Below, piece after piece: positions 52,640 through 63,980 of a stretch of 64,000 bases of DNA. The notes beneath the pieces were generated by a model. The model ran no database searches and was not told the origin of the DNA. It saw nothing but the letters and a program-made list of their open reading frames with translations. Position 1 is the stretch's first letter. Each line of letters opens with the position of its first letter. Made by a program: the position numbers and the translations under genes. The stretch is from Rhyzopertha dominica. Its lineage: Eukaryota; Arthropoda; Insecta; Coleoptera; Bostrichidae. The stretch spans positions 18,442,245-18,506,244 of the forward strand of contig QCXZ01000086.1 in assembly GCA_025024175.1 (NCBI GenBank), read 5' to 3'.

Positions 52640-53310
52640 CCAAAGAATTAGGCAGTTAATTGGTTAGCCCTAATATCTACCCATAGAGGATTACTTGACT
52701 GACCGACTGTAGCCTTCTATATGCCTCAATTTCCTCATCTGTCTTTTAACGATAAAAGCAGTACTTTACTTTTATTTTCCATGTCGTCTGTACTTATACC
52801 CAATTGTGCTACCTAAATGTTCGTCCAACACAGCGCCGTAGTCAGCATCTTGTCCTCGAGTTTTTCTGCCTTTCGTGCTCTTTTGTTTTTTTTAGCTTTC
52901 TTTTACTTTGTCTGTTAGGAAATCTTCTTTATATATTTTTGTGTAATTATACATGGGCTTTTATTGTTACACCAAGATTTGTGTATAATTCGATGGCTTT
53001 CTTTGCCTACGTTATAAAACAATGCTGCTGCATTCCAGCGAATTTAGTAGCTCCCTCTTAGAGAAAAGTTGATTCTTTTTCCACCTACAGATTTACATAC
53101 AATGGAGTTGTAGTGTCCAGCCATATTTGTGTCCATATTGCATAAAAGACTAAATGGATTTAGTACCATTCTGTTCAAACGTTCTGTATATCGTCTAACA
53201 AATCAAAGTCTGTATAAGATTATCTTCTTTCTCATGTGTATTATTGCATTAGAAACTCTGGTACAAAAATATCTAATGGCTAGGATGAAACTGAACCAGC
53301 TTCAAATAAC
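52640..53310. other. No gene recognised
   Basis: Short frames only. It ends at the left terminal region of the Harbinger element at about 53319. Confidence 0.35.
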
Positions 53311-53589
53311 ATCTATAGGCCCCTCCAGACGATGCGTACAACGCTAGCCAATGCTGGCGTTTGTGTATTTGCCAAACGTTTGCCTCAACTTTTTAATCGC
53401 TGCGGCATTTGCCACATGATCCTCCACACGATGCGTCCAATGCCAAAGCCAGTGAAAAGGCGAACTTGAGTCCAACGTTTCGGCCAGCGTGAAAGTTAAT
53501 ATTTATCTCTTATTAATAACTACAATTTAGCATAATAATAATTGGGTGAGCTATAGAATTGTCTTTATCTCGTGAATAAACCTTTAGAA

Positions 53590-55706
53590 ATGAATAGTGA
53601 AGAAGAAATTATAGCCGCAAGCAGTATTTTGCTTAGTTCCTGTGCGTATTTAATACGGCAAAAGTTCTTAAAAAAGCAGAGGCGCAGAAGATGGTGGATG
53701 CTGTCTCTCAACAAAAGCCGACAAAGGTAAGTTACAATTTAAATTGGTGTTCTATTAAAAATGTAAGTATTTATTTTCTCTATTATTACAGATATGATGC
53801 TACAGATTTGTTGATAGACCTGAGAAGAGAATTATCCGGAAAATTTGAAAATTTTTGTAGAATGTCTGCCGTGGATTTTGAATACTTACTAAATGGCATT
53901 GCAGCTCAAATATCAAAAACAGATACAAATATGAGGAAGTCCTTTCCAGCCCAAGAAAGACTAGCGGTTACTCTAAGATTTCTAGCAACTGGAGACAGCT
54001 ACTAAAGTCTTTCTTTTTTATTCAAAATCTCACCTCAATTAATATCAACTATAATACCTGAAGTTAGTAGCGCTTTGATTGATTTACTCAAAATCAGAAC
54101 AAAGGTAAGTAACGCCAGCATAGAGTTTTAATGCATTTATTTTGGTAAAAAACTGAAATACATTCTACAATATAAATAAACAATAACTCTTATTAACAAA
54201 TTTACAAACAAACTATTTTAAAGAACTTCATAAATATTATTGGGTGTTTGTTCCAAGTAATTCACGAGTGTGGCGGATACCTCCGGTATTTCTTCATTTG
54301 TTGATGGTAAATAAACGGATTGCAAAGAGGAATTAGGTGAATGAAGAGAGTTTGAAGTGGACTCGAGAGATTGTGAGGTGTGGTGGGTGTGGAACGTAGA
54401 AGTATTATTACCAGAATCCATTTGTGCTATTTCGGCCTTAAAAATTAAATTATTGATTTCATGCATTAAAAGTTTTTGTGTTCTCTGATTTAATGTTTTC
54501 AGTTTAGCGGCCACCAAATTTCCAAAGATTGAGCATTCATCTTGGTGTTGAAAATTATCCAGTTTTGGGCGTTTGTGTAAATTTTCTAATGCATCTGAAG
54601 CGCGCTTCATAGCTTTCTGAATTACGGTGTCGAAAGGTGTACGTGGTGTTTTAATTCTTTTGTCTCTAGGTGGTGTAGCGGTAATTTCGCCTTGTGAATT
54701 ACTATCATTCAAACCTGCACTGCTGATTGGTGAATCAATTTGCTCACTGTCGTCGTTCCTATTTTCGGGTGAGGCGGGATTTGATTGTTCAATATCTTCA
54801 CTCTGTTCATCCTACAAAATTATTATACATGTTTTATTTTGTCACAGCTTTAATGCCTATAATTATTAGTTCTTTATTTGTTTCAGCTTCCACGGAGTCA
54901 TCAAGAATGGGAGAGGGTTGCTGAAGATTTTGATCGTTTGTGGAATTTCCCCAACTGTATATGAGCTTTGGATGGAAAACACATTCTTATCCAAGCTCCC
55001 TTTAATAGTGGGTCTGAATTCTACAACTACAAAAATACGTTCAGTATTGTGCTGATGGCATTAGTAGATGCTAATTATTGTTTTCTCTTTGCCGATGTGG
55101 GATGTCAAGGAAGAATCAGCGATGGCGGTGTGTTCAGAAACACCAGTTTATTAAAAAGGAATGGAAAACAATGAACTAATCTTTCCATCGCATCGGCTTT
55201 TACCAGAACAAAAAGTTCCTATGCCGTATGTTTTTGTGGCAGATGATGCTTTTCCTCTCAGTAGTCGTATAATGAAACCCTATCCCGGAACACACAGAAA
55301 AGGTTCTAGACAACGAATATATAATTACCGTCTATGTAGAGCTCGACGAATAGTAGAAAATGCTTTTGGAATATTAGCAACAGTTTTTCGCATTTTAAGA
55401 GCACCAATAATATTACAACCGAATAAAGCATCTTTAGTAACCCTTACTTGTGTATTGTTGCACAATTTTTTAAAAAACAGTAAAACATCCAGACGAATTT
55501 ATTTTCCAGCTGGAACATTTGACAGGGAAGAAGAAGGGGGGATAATTCCAGGGACATGGCGGACAGAAATGATGCAGATAACATCACTTCTTCCACTGCA
55601 GAAAACTGGCCGAAAAGCCACAGTTGAAGCTCAAACTGTGAGGGAAGAATTTACCAATTTTTTTATGACAGCTGGCAAAGTTGCATGGCAGGATTTATAT
55701 TCTTAA
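53590..55706 (+). pseudogene. PIF/Harbinger nuclease, three exons
   Basis: Exons 53590-53726 (ATG; ends phase 2), 53792-54104 and 54887-55706, all with GT-AG borders. The second reads FCRMSAVDFEYLLNGIAAQI and then RLAVTLRFLATGDSY, with a TAA at 54003. The third has a TGA at 54962 just before ALDGKHILIQAPFNSGSEFY (catalytic D), a one-base shift near 55160, YVFVADDAFPLSSRIMKPYP (second D) and RARRIVENAFGILATVFRIL (catalytic E). The C-terminus is complete. The protein excises and inserts the element with the MADF partner. Three lesions make it inactive. Confidence 0.85.
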
Positions 55707-56186
55707 AAATTCCTTACTTTATGTGAAGCAGCATTACCCAGAAATTTAACTTGATATTGGATTTTTTGCTTGTTTGAAATATATTTATTACATAGTCCCT
55801 ATTTTTATGAAATAACACTTATTTTTACATACCATATGTATAATACTGTAAGGAAATAAATTGACTCTTACCTCCGTATTAATGGTTTCATTTGCTACTC
55901 CTGTTCTTCTCAAAAATCGATGCATTTTTTCGAACGCAAACCAGGAGGTCATGGAAGCTATAACTTTTCTTTTAAGCGTTCTATACGTTGACATTAAGCT
56001 TTCCTTTTTTCTTTTGAGAAAATCAACGGAAACATCTACACTCAGTTCATCTTTAATGCTGTGCCATGCATCAGTTATGTAATTTCTATTTTTGTGATTT
56101 ATGTTTATTGGGTCCCAAATGGCCGGGTGTTTTTCATAAAGTGAGAGAAACTCTAACACTAACTCGTTACTCCAACATGACTCCAT
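54218..56186 (-). CDS. MADF-BESS DNA-binding protein of Harbinger copy 1
   Basis: Exon 1 is 56186-55872 (ATG; MESCWSNELVLEFLSLYEKH, a MADF domain, with TSWFAFEKMHRFLRR near the end), donor GTAAGAG. Exon 2 is 54811-54218 (acceptor TAG, phase 0). It begins with acidic residues, then DKRIKTPRTPFDTVIQKAMK, a BESS-like helix pair (ECSIFGNLVAAKLKTLNQRT, then EINNLIFKAEIAQ) and a Ser/Thr tail ending TPNNIYEVL. I see no stop in either exon. It likely binds the element's ends and brings the nuclease to DNA. Nuclease exon 3 lies inside its intron. Confidence 0.8.
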
Positions 56187-56483
56187 TATACCTCTTATTT
56201 ATATCACTATATATTGTAATAATAACAATCGCCCCCCTCCACGCTTCACACACACTAATTAAACGAGTGTTATTAATAATAAATATCACATGCAACGCAG
56301 TACTACCCCCGACAATCGCAACACATCGTGTGGATGATGCAACAAATGCTTTGTCATTTGTTATTATATTAGCTGGTTGGAAAGTAATAAATGATTTTGA
56401 TAAGAAGGAATCGAATCGATGGCAAAGGGTAAGTTTTAATTATTTGTAGCAGCGTCTTGTTAATATTCTAAAATCTCTTTTCC

Positions 56484-56776
56484 AGATGTTATAAGTTTTT
56501 ATGCAGTTGAAAGGTGTTTACCGTGTCTTAAGCAATTTAAAGAAGAACTTGAGGTGTTGGGTGTGTATTACTACATTAAAAAATACCCACAATATTTTAT
56601 TGAGCTGATGTCTTACACAGTAGAAGGGTTATTGACCCTGAAGACTGTTTCATATAGCGAACAGGGGAGCAATTATAGAAATGTGGAAAGTAGAATCGTG
56701 GCGTTTTGGAAAGACTACTTACTCGAATGTTATGGTAACGAATTGTACTTGTACTTAGGGGAAAGCTGCCTTTGAT
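56484..56776 (+). pseudogene. HECT-associated region-like fragment
   Basis: After an acceptor (TTTTCCAG at 56482), the plus strand reads CLPCLKQFKEELEVLGVYYY, IKKYPQYFIELMSYTVEGL, EQGSNYRNVESRIVAFWKDY and LLECYGNEL. This pattern (a QFxEGL start, then EGSN, then the helix before the end) resembles the segment found in G2E3-like HECT proteins and many transposon-linked copies. A preceding exon with donor at about 56429 is possible. Identification is tentative. Confidence 0.35.
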
Positions 56777-56784
56777 GGCATACT

Positions 56785-57420
56785 TAATTTTGACACCTTA
56801 GTATAACCGTATCTATAACTAAAAAATATATTGGGTGGGTGATTTAAATAGGCAGTTACATAAACTTTGATACTAAGTCATCAAATTTCCCATACACTCC
56901 ACATTTTCTGGGGGAACGTTAAAAACAAAAAAAAATAAGACCAGTGTGATATCATAGGCAGTACAATCCCTATGATAGCACACCTTAAATTTTCAAATTA
57001 TTTTGAAGTATATTTATTATTCAGATAATGGTTAATAACGTACATTCTTAAACGAGGAAACAACTTACNTAATAAAAAATTTGAAAAATGAAAAGTATTG
57101 ACAAAGTTCGCAGATAAATTGTTTTATTCGTTCTGCGACACCTGTGCATTCACAGTGACGCCATAAATGACAGTTCTGACATGAAATACAAGCTTCTTTT
57201 GCTTTGGATCGGGAGTATAAGTCATTACAGTACAGTAACAACATGCATTACTTTCATCNATCTATCTATCTANCTCATCACTGTCACGTACATCTTCATT
57301 TTCTTCAAACAAAATATTTTTTGCCTTTCGTGATAATTTTTCTCTTTGCTTTTTTGCCTTTTCATCTGTTTCCTTTTTCAATTCAATCGGGCGTTGAATT
57401 TAATTGCTCTTTTTTGCAGG
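56785..57420. other. AT-rich spacer with an ATCT microsatellite
   Basis: A CTAT repeat with ambiguous bases at about 57258-57275. The end (57306-57420) is the Lys-rich 3' tail of the pogo-like gene on the minus strand. Nothing else was recognised. Confidence 0.35.
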
Positions 57421-57423
57421 GCT

Positions 57424-58165
57424 TCAGTAATTTTTCTTTGAAGTTCCAGGTGCCATTTGCGGCAATGAAGATAATTCTTGAAGACTATATTTGCTTTTTT
57501 TAGGCGAAGGAAGTGTTTGTGCCGGAGATTTTGTTTCAGTAGGTTCTACATCTCTTTGCTGTGCCTGTTCTGGATCATCTAGGGCTTGGTTTTGATTATC
57601 CAGTGGTTTATCGGTTCTTATAGAGGGCTGGAACATCCACTCCTCAAAGATGTTGCCATTAAACGGATATATTCCAGTTTTAGCAAAAGCATCTACTGCA
57701 TTTGCAGGTGTAGCAGCTTTTAAATCAGCTTTATTGAATAGACCAGCAACTTGAAAAGGTGTGACAAATCTGCCAGGATTTTGTTTAAGCCATGTTTGAA
57801 TTTCTTGTCTATAGTAGGTCTGGAGAGGTGCAAAGAATTCTACATCCAGTGGTTGAACACGGTGAGTACAATATGCGAGGAAGCAAAACAATACCACAGC
57901 ATTTTCCTTCGCATATTCTAAAGCTTCTAGGCTTTTGTGGCTATTATGGCCATCCAGAAGTAACAGGACTTTGTTTTCTCTTGAAGCTTTCGTGTAATGT
58001 ACAAAATGTTCTAACCACTGAACAAAAAGCTCCCTACACATCTAACCGTTTTCCTGACAAAAGGCTCTGCTGCCAATTGGGGTGTTGTCCATAAGCTCAT
58101 TCTTCATCCGTTTCTTCGGAAATATAAAGGCTTATAGTACAAACGTACCCATTGCATTCATACAG
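57424..58165 (-). pseudogene. pogo-like DDE_1 transposase fragment
   Basis: Minus strand: FPKKRMKNELMDNTPIGSRA and FCQENG, a stop at about 58042, then KVLLLLDGHNSHKSLEALEY (catalytic D), CTHRVQPLDVEFFAPLQTYY and DAFAKTGIYPFNGNIFEEWM, ending in a Gln/Pro tail. The DNA-binding half is missing: at about 58170 the sequence switches to a BEL/Pao gag on the same strand. It is different enough from the pogo remnant at 40.6 kb to be a separate family. Confidence 0.75.
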
Positions 58166-58169
58166 TAAG

Positions 58170-58693
58170 CTACGGTGTTGTCGTCGTTCAGCACTGGACA
58201 ATGCTCCTACTTGTTTGCGTCCAGTCAGTTGTAATGACTGGATGACCTGTTTGGCCTCGCCAAAAAGAACTGATTGTAAATAGTGAAACTTTTGTATGTT
58301 AGAAAGAGCTTCATTGGAGTCAATGAGCTAGGTGAAGGTGCCATAAAATCCCAACCATTGGTCATATTTCCCGTCGAAGGATGGCAATCGAATCTGCATT
58401 TCCTTTGTGGAAACAGGGGTTGAATTGTGATGATCTAAAGAAGTTGTTTGTGATTGTTTTGCATTAATGAGATCAACTGTTTTGGTAGCAATGTGTAATA
58501 TGCATTTTCAAAAGCTTCCCGTTCCTTGTCTTCGTGGCGTTCAGTTCGATCAAATCAATTTGCGTCTGTATGTTATACTTTTCAGTTCGCAAATTTAGTT
58601 GTGTGACATCTAGAGTTGCACTATCTAAGAATTTTTCAAATCTTTTAACATGCGCTTTTACAAGACCGCGTTCTTTTCTAAGTTGCTCCATAG
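58170..58693 (-). pseudogene. BEL/Pao gag fragment (DUF1759-like)
   Basis: Minus strand from ATG at about 58693: MEQLRKERGLVKAHVKRFEK and ATLDVTQLNLRTEKYNIQTQ. After shifted frames it reads LIDSNEALSNIQKFHYLQSV and LFGEAKQVIQSLQLTGRK, the typical Pao gag core (the F-H-Y-L-K and G-E-A motifs). Two or more frame changes. It ends abruptly at the pogo fragment. Confidence 0.7.
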
Positions 58694-58699
58694 TGCTCA

Positions 58700-59225
58700 C
58701 AATGGCCGTTTAGAATAAGGGTCAAAATGCAAGACGTAGGTTTGAAATGTGTGAAACAAAGGATAGGAGATTCACTTACCTCCAGTCCCAAAATCCTGGA
58801 TTTGGCCCGCGTGTGATGGGAACCAGATGTGAGAAAGTGGCTGCGTTGCCGGGTCGGTACGTTGGCTTGCTGATGCGTTCTTTGGATATGACGTTGTATT
58901 GCGTTTCCATAAATTATCACCTTTTTATCGACAATATCACTTACACTGCTTATTAGATCCGGCTCGAAGGACAAAAAAAATAATTTCGCGCGTTTTTCGT
59001 TATACGGAGCACCTACTTGCACTCTCGCGAACAACGTAAATTTGCCCAATTCAAACACAGTGGCAAGTAAATGAAACGACCGACAAGGTGATTTAATGAA
59101 CACACTTTATTTACAACTTTAACTACCGAATAATATGAATGTTACTAATGTGATGCGGATTTAGGGAGTGACCGTTGCAAAGGTGTACAAGTTTAATATT
59201 ATTTGTGTACTTGTTGGAATTTTTG
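58700..59225 (-). repeat. Probable BEL/Pao LTR and leader
   Basis: The complement of this stretch has an AATAAAGTGTGTTCATT signal (near 59100), a TTGTTCGCGAGAGTGC string, and then a GC-rich leader ending in a possible donor (GGAG-GTAAGT at about 58780) before the gag ATG. The layout fits an LTR and leader in the same orientation. Ends are not defined. Confidence 0.4.
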
Positions 59226-59229
59226 CGCC

Positions 59230-59780
59230 CTCACCAGCTCATGAGGTTGGAGGTTCTAACGATAGAGGGCGTCAGAATTGAGCAATAAGAATGCATGGTT
59301 GTCATGCAAACTAGAGATGGAGAAAACGGCGACTTTTCAATCACCGTGATCACTGCAGTGGTGGCCGAGCGATAGCGGCTCTTTTTAACGGTGATCATAT
59401 CACTCTTTAGATAACCGGTCTGCGTGTATCGATTAGAAGAGCAGAGAATGATAGGCAAAGGCCGAACGGTAAATGAAAGTGATCAATTGCATCGCGTAAA
59501 CGCGTTCCTTCTCGTTCGTTCGTACCTACGTTATTTTAGATTCTTTATGAAGAATTAACATACGGTGGCCATGCAGTGCTGGTTTACAAACGCCAAAATC
59601 ACGAATCAGTCGGGTATTATTTATATATATTTATAGAAAACTTAGTAACATTCTTATTTTGACAAAACTGTTCAAAACAAAATAACCTTTTAATTCTTGT
59701 GTTAAAATAAATAAAATGATGCAAACATATACTTCTGCAGAATGAAATGTTTAGCTGATTTCTCAAAAGCATAAAAATTT
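59230..59780. other. Spacer, possible hAT end
   Basis: CTAGAGATGGAGAAAAC at about 59308 has the TAGAGATG form common at hAT ends, but no matching inverted copy was found upstream of the transposase. No gene was recognised. Confidence 0.3.
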
Positions 59781-59783
59781 TAC

Positions 59784-61235
59784 CTAATTCCGTTTAAAAA
59801 TAAACAACTTATTGACCTTAGTATCACTGAGTCTTGAACGACGTTCCGTTAACATATAATTCCCTCGAGAAAAAAGTCTTTCACAGGGTACTGAGGTAGC
59901 AACCATGCATCCTTTGGTCAACATAAGTTCTGCCAAATGAGGGTAAACGTGTTGGTTATTTCGCCACCATATAAGGGGATCATCATTTCGGTTCAATATA
60001 ACATCACCAATGTATCGCTGCACTTCCATAATAGCCACAGATCTGCTATTTCTCAACGGCGGTATTGTCGAAATTTTTGAATGATACTCAGCGTAATATG
60101 ATAGCTTTTCGGATTCCGTCTCTTCCTCTCCAGTGGCTAATTCTATTTCGTTATTAACCATCACTGGCCTCTGATGGGAGCGTTCCAATAAATTTGTTTG
60201 TTTCTTTTTTTCAACTATCTTTGTAACACAATCTATAATTTCTTGTTGTGTTGTTTGAAGTGCACTTGGATCGTCAAATATATGCGATTTGAAACGGGAA
60301 TCAAGGAAAGTGCATTTCGCTATGGTTAAACTATGCTCGACATTTTTAAACCTGTTTCTCATTTCTGTGAGCAATATTTCCGCCACGGGATTTACGGCTT
60401 CACATTTCTTTCCCTCAATTAGTTTTTCTAATAATTTTGTGAGCCCCTTGGCTATCACATTTATTTTGCTGCCCGTCAAGTACCTTTCCCCGCTCATTTC
60501 TTTCGTAGCTTGTTCAAATGGGTGAAGCAATACACATAGCTGCGTAGCTGATTGGCGCAAGAAGTCCAGTGGTCTGTAGTAATGCATACACCTTTTATTT
60601 TACATAACTGTTGCAATAGAATTTCCTTCCCCTCTTCATACATTGCATCCAACAAAGTGTTAGAAAAATAGTGCCTACCTGGAAGCGTATATTCCGGAAA
60701 AATTTCGTTGATTAATTTCCTGAAACCATCGTCCTCAACCATCGAAAATGGTTGAAAATCTTTGATAAACAAGTCCATTATTAGTCGATCTATGCGATCT
60801 TTTTGTGCTTTTGTATGTTTTCTTGGCATGTAAGCTTGAATACTGATTTGATTTCGCTGTCTCTAGTTCTGAGCGCTGTCGCATTTTGAAGATAAAGCTT
60901 GACCAACTGAGGTGGAGCTACAGGTTGGTAAAACTGAATCAATCGTTGAAGTAGAAGCTAAATGTTCTGGTTGGTTGGTGTAGCTGTCTGTGTTTGGTAT
61001 TTGTTGTGTAGATGCTGATTCCTCGTTGTCGTTATCGTTAGGTTCATTACGATCTTACGTAGTTCTCATCTAAACTGTAGGATGTTTACCATTCATATGT
61101 CGTTTCAGATTCGTTATAGTAGTTTTGAACGACAGCTTCTGCTTGCACAAATTGCAAGATGCAAATTTATCCCCTAGCGGCTGAAGTCGTGTGAAATGAA
61201 ACCACAAATTGCTCGATTTTTTTCGGCCACTCATT
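59784..61235 (-). pseudogene. hAT transposase (ZBED-like), internal deletion
   Basis: Minus strand from about 61235: SGRKKSSNLWFHFTRL and a BED finger (CNLCKQKLSFKTTITNLKRH, then MNGKH), with stops soon after. At 60829 comes RKHTKAQKDRIDRLIMDLFI, then ICTTDHWTS-like text (VCITTDHWTSCANQ; catalytic D). Right after this the sequence jumps, in another frame, to LRQSATQLCVLLHPFEQATK, so the central part is deleted. The C-terminal dimerisation domain is complete: ATSVPCERLFSRGNYMLTER and RSRLSDTKVNKLFI. It is inactive. Confidence 0.8.
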
Positions 61236-61259
61236 TCTGCAGTATCAAAATGAATATAT

Positions 61260-61765
61260 AAGAATTAGTACATATCCTTGCAATTACTGACTCGTACATT
61301 TACCTGTTTAAATAAATGCACACACTTAATTGATTAAGTACAGTCTTGCGAAAAGCCCGAGAAATTTTTATTGTAACCTAAATGGATTCTATGTCAAATG
61401 TAATATGTTAAGTATTGTACAGACCTGAACATTACGCCGCACAACACGCCGAACATCAAGCAAAACAGCAAACGACACACCAATTTGGACGGGGCGACGA
61501 ACGCATTTGCAAACAGATTAACGTTTGCGTTCGTGCGCGCGGTCGATCCATCTGTTGTCGGTTTTTCGACAAACACCAAAGGAAAAGCGCGCGAATGTGT
61601 TTGCAGGTTTGGACGTGATTTATTAAACCACGAACAAAACGGCAAATTGACTTCTTACTAGGGCTAGGGAGTACTGTGTTGTAGCGTGATTTTTTATTAT
61701 TTATTATTATTTGTTTATTGTTATTATGCAATTTATTTTATTATTATAACACTAGAACTTTTATT
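61260..61765. other. Spacer before Harbinger copy 2
   Basis: GC-richer at 61430-61620, with CG-rich strings. The first MADF exon of Harbinger copy 2 is expected here but could not be recognised. Confidence 0.3.
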
Positions 61766-61767
61766 AT

Positions 61768-61861
61768 AGGAAGGGATGACATATATGGGAGTTCTTGGTT
61801 TGCTTTCAACGCGATGATATTCCTGCAGGACAAAGATGAACCCAGGCAAAGACTAAATACT
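61768..61861 (+). CDS. MADF exon of Harbinger copy 2
   Basis: After an acceptor (TTATTATAG) the plus strand reads RDDIYGSSWFAFNAMIFLQD and KDEPRQRLNT, followed by GTAAGTAAG. This is the end of a MADF domain, aligning with the SWFAFEKM part in copy 1. It ends in phase 0 and fits the BESS exon at 63125. Confidence 0.65.
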
Positions 61862-61931
61862 GTAAGTAAGTTTTAATTATTTTTTCCTTGGTAATTATTA
61901 GGATACACTTGTATTAATAATAAGAACAACT

Positions 61932-62748
61932 TCAGGCGTACTCATTTTGCCATTCAACTCGACCTTCCTCTGTTATAAAATATTCTGCCAATTCAAGTCG
62001 AATTTGTTGAGCTGTCTGAGCTGATCTACGCGGAGTGTTTCGTAGGGGCAAGAATGACGCTGCATTTTTATCAGTCGTTGTTCGCCACTAACATTCCTAA
62101 CTCTGTCTCTTGATCGAATGTTCCTGGTGGCGTGTACAATTGTCTAGATGTTTTATTTCTACGCAAAAAATTGTGCAGGTGCGCTACTGTCAATACAATT
62201 AATTGCGCCTTTTCAGGCTCAAGAAGTAACGGTTTTCTTAAAACTCGAAAAACAGCTGACAAAATTCCGAATACGTTCTCCACTACCCTACGAGCTCGAC
62301 ATATACGATAGTTGAACAGTCTCTGTAAAGATTGCCTAGGAAAATAGCCTGAAAATGGTTTCATAACATTTTCAGATAGTGCAAAGGCTTCGTCGCCAAT
62401 AAAAAAATATGGTATTTCCTTATCTCTTATTCTTAAAGTAGCCGGCCGAGGAAAGTTTAAACTTCCCTGTTCCATTTTTTTATATAGTATACTGTCTTTA
62501 AAGACACCTCCATCCGAGATCCTTCCCTGACAACCAGCATCAACAAATAGTAGGTTGTAGTCAGCATCGACTAATGCAAAGAGCACTATACTGAATGTGG
62601 ATTTATAGTTCATAAATTCAGAACCACTCAACACTGGTTTCTGAATTGCTACGTGTTTGCCTTCTAGGGCTCCTATACAATGCGGGACATTCCAGCTTCT
62701 TTCATATTGATCTGAGATTTCAGTCCATTCAATTGCGGTTTTAGGTAT
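61932..62748 (-). pseudogene. PIF/Harbinger nuclease, last exon, copy 2
   Basis: After an acceptor (TTTATAG), the minus strand reads IPKTAIEWTEISDQYERSWN, CIGALEGKHVAIQKP, SGSEFMNYKSTFSIVLFALV, DAGCQGRISDGGVFKDSI, FFIGDEAFALSENVMKPFSG (catalytic D) and RARRVVENVFGILSAVFRVL (catalytic E). Where copy 1 has D in ALDGK, this copy has E, so the first catalytic residue is altered. A frame change at about 62090 precedes the last part, with NTPRRSAQTAQQIRLELAEY and a stop at 61932. Otherwise open. It is related to copy 1 but clearly diverged. Confidence 0.8.
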
Positions 62749-63124
62749 CTATAAAGAATAAACACACTATTATATTTTAACAAATAAATAATACTTTTGA
62801 GTATTATAATTATAAAGAGTGGACAACTAAAACAAGTACCGCATATATGCTTGGATTTGTCAGACCTATTTCGAACCCATATTGTCGGAATTTCCGAAGA
62901 AAAGAAGTAGGGCAAAATCAAATTCTAGTTTCGATCGGTACCCGTTTATTACAATATGTGCGGTAATTCGGGAAGAGAAGACCTGTTTGTATATCCGTGC
63001 ATTTACAAATTTAGATTAATATTTAGACAATTTAATAATAGCATATACTATCTCATCCATATTATTAGAGAACCACATGTAGAAAATATATTATATTGTA
63101 TTTAATAAAATGCGTACTTTGCAG

Positions 63125-63799
63125 TTATCGGAGAATGACAATTCTGATTCTTCCGAAGGAACGCCACCGGCAGATATAGTTTTGGAGGATACGTCCGAAA
63201 ATGGAAACGAGACGCCGCCAACCAGGGTAGAAAATTTGCCCCAAATGCCACCGCCCACAAAACCTCCACTCCGGAAAAATAGAAAGAGAACCAATAATGA
63301 AAGGTTAGATGAGGCTTATAATATGTTACAAGCATCGGCATCGGCGGCATCATCGGCAGTGCGAAGCGAAGAAAATGAACACGACGTTTTTGGCAAGCTA
63401 GTGGCCACAAAAATACAAAAGTATAGTCCTTATGTGCGTAGTATTGTACAGGAAGAGGTAATGAAAATAATGTTTAAAGCCGATAGAGGATGGTACAACG
63501 TTAACAATCAACAATTCCCTCCTTCCCAAGTCTTTTCTCCTTCACACACACCAACTCATCAACAATCACAACAGCCGGGCCATTACATTTACAATGCCAA
63601 TTCCAGCTCTTTCCATCCCAATCCCTCAAACACCAATACATCTTTACCCCAAAGCACTGACCAGACAACGCCTCCNNCTACTACACTAACTCCTCAGACT
63701 TCTCCAGTAAGTCACTACTACTCCAGCTTTCTCCTAAATACTTCGGAGATATCAAACTCAGCTGCTAGTTCTAATACCGAACGGTTAGAAANATTATAG
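63125..63799 (+). CDS. BESS-type exon of the Harbinger copy 2 MADF protein
   Basis: Acceptor CTTTGCAG at 63124, then LSENDNSDSSEGTPPADIVL, a Pro/Lys-rich segment (NRKRTNNERLDEAYNML), a BESS-like helical part (DVFGKLVATKIQKYSPYVRS, then EEVMKIMFKADRG) and a long Gln/Pro/Ser-rich tail. Three ambiguous bases. It ends at a TAG at about 63797. The phase matches the MADF exon at 61768-61861. The copy 2 nuclease exon 61932-62748 lies in the intron between them. Confidence 0.7.
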   Translation, partial: LSENDNSDSSEGTPPADIVLEDTSENGNETPPTRVENLPQMPPPTKPPLRKNRKRTNNERLDEAYNMLQASASAASSAVRSEENEHDVFGKLVATKIQKYSPYVRSIVQEEVMKIMFKADRGWYNVNNQQFPPSQVFSPSHTPTHQQSQQPGHYIYNANSSSFHPNPSNTNTSLPQSTDQTTPXXTTLTPQTSPVSHYYSSFLLNTSEISNSAASSNTERLEXL

Positions 63800-63980
63800 A
63801 ATGACTGGCTTACTATATTTATATGAATGTATTCTTATTTTCGAGAAGAAAACATTTTGTGTGTATTTTTATATTGATGTGTTTTGGGTGTTTTGATGTA
63901 GGTAGAATACATATTTATTTTTGTAACAATGTTGTTGTCTTTTATAAAATGGATGCAAATAAAAAATATTTTTTACTTAC

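Larger units (their letters stand above)
53319..56340 (+). mobile_element. PIF/Harbinger element, copy 1
   Basis: About 3.0 kb with left end GGCCCCTCCAGACGATGCG at 53319. A second similar string, CCTCCACACGATGCGTCCA, lies at about 53431. The degraded right end ACACATCGTGTGGATGATGC is at about 56320-56340. It contains a nuclease gene (plus) and a MADF-BESS gene (minus) whose exons alternate along the DNA. Exact ends are uncertain because the right end is eroded. Confidence 0.7.

Noticed and set aside
59308..61680. Exact ends of the hAT element
   Set aside because: TAGAGATG at 59309 looks right, but no inverted partner or 8-bp duplication was found on the other side.
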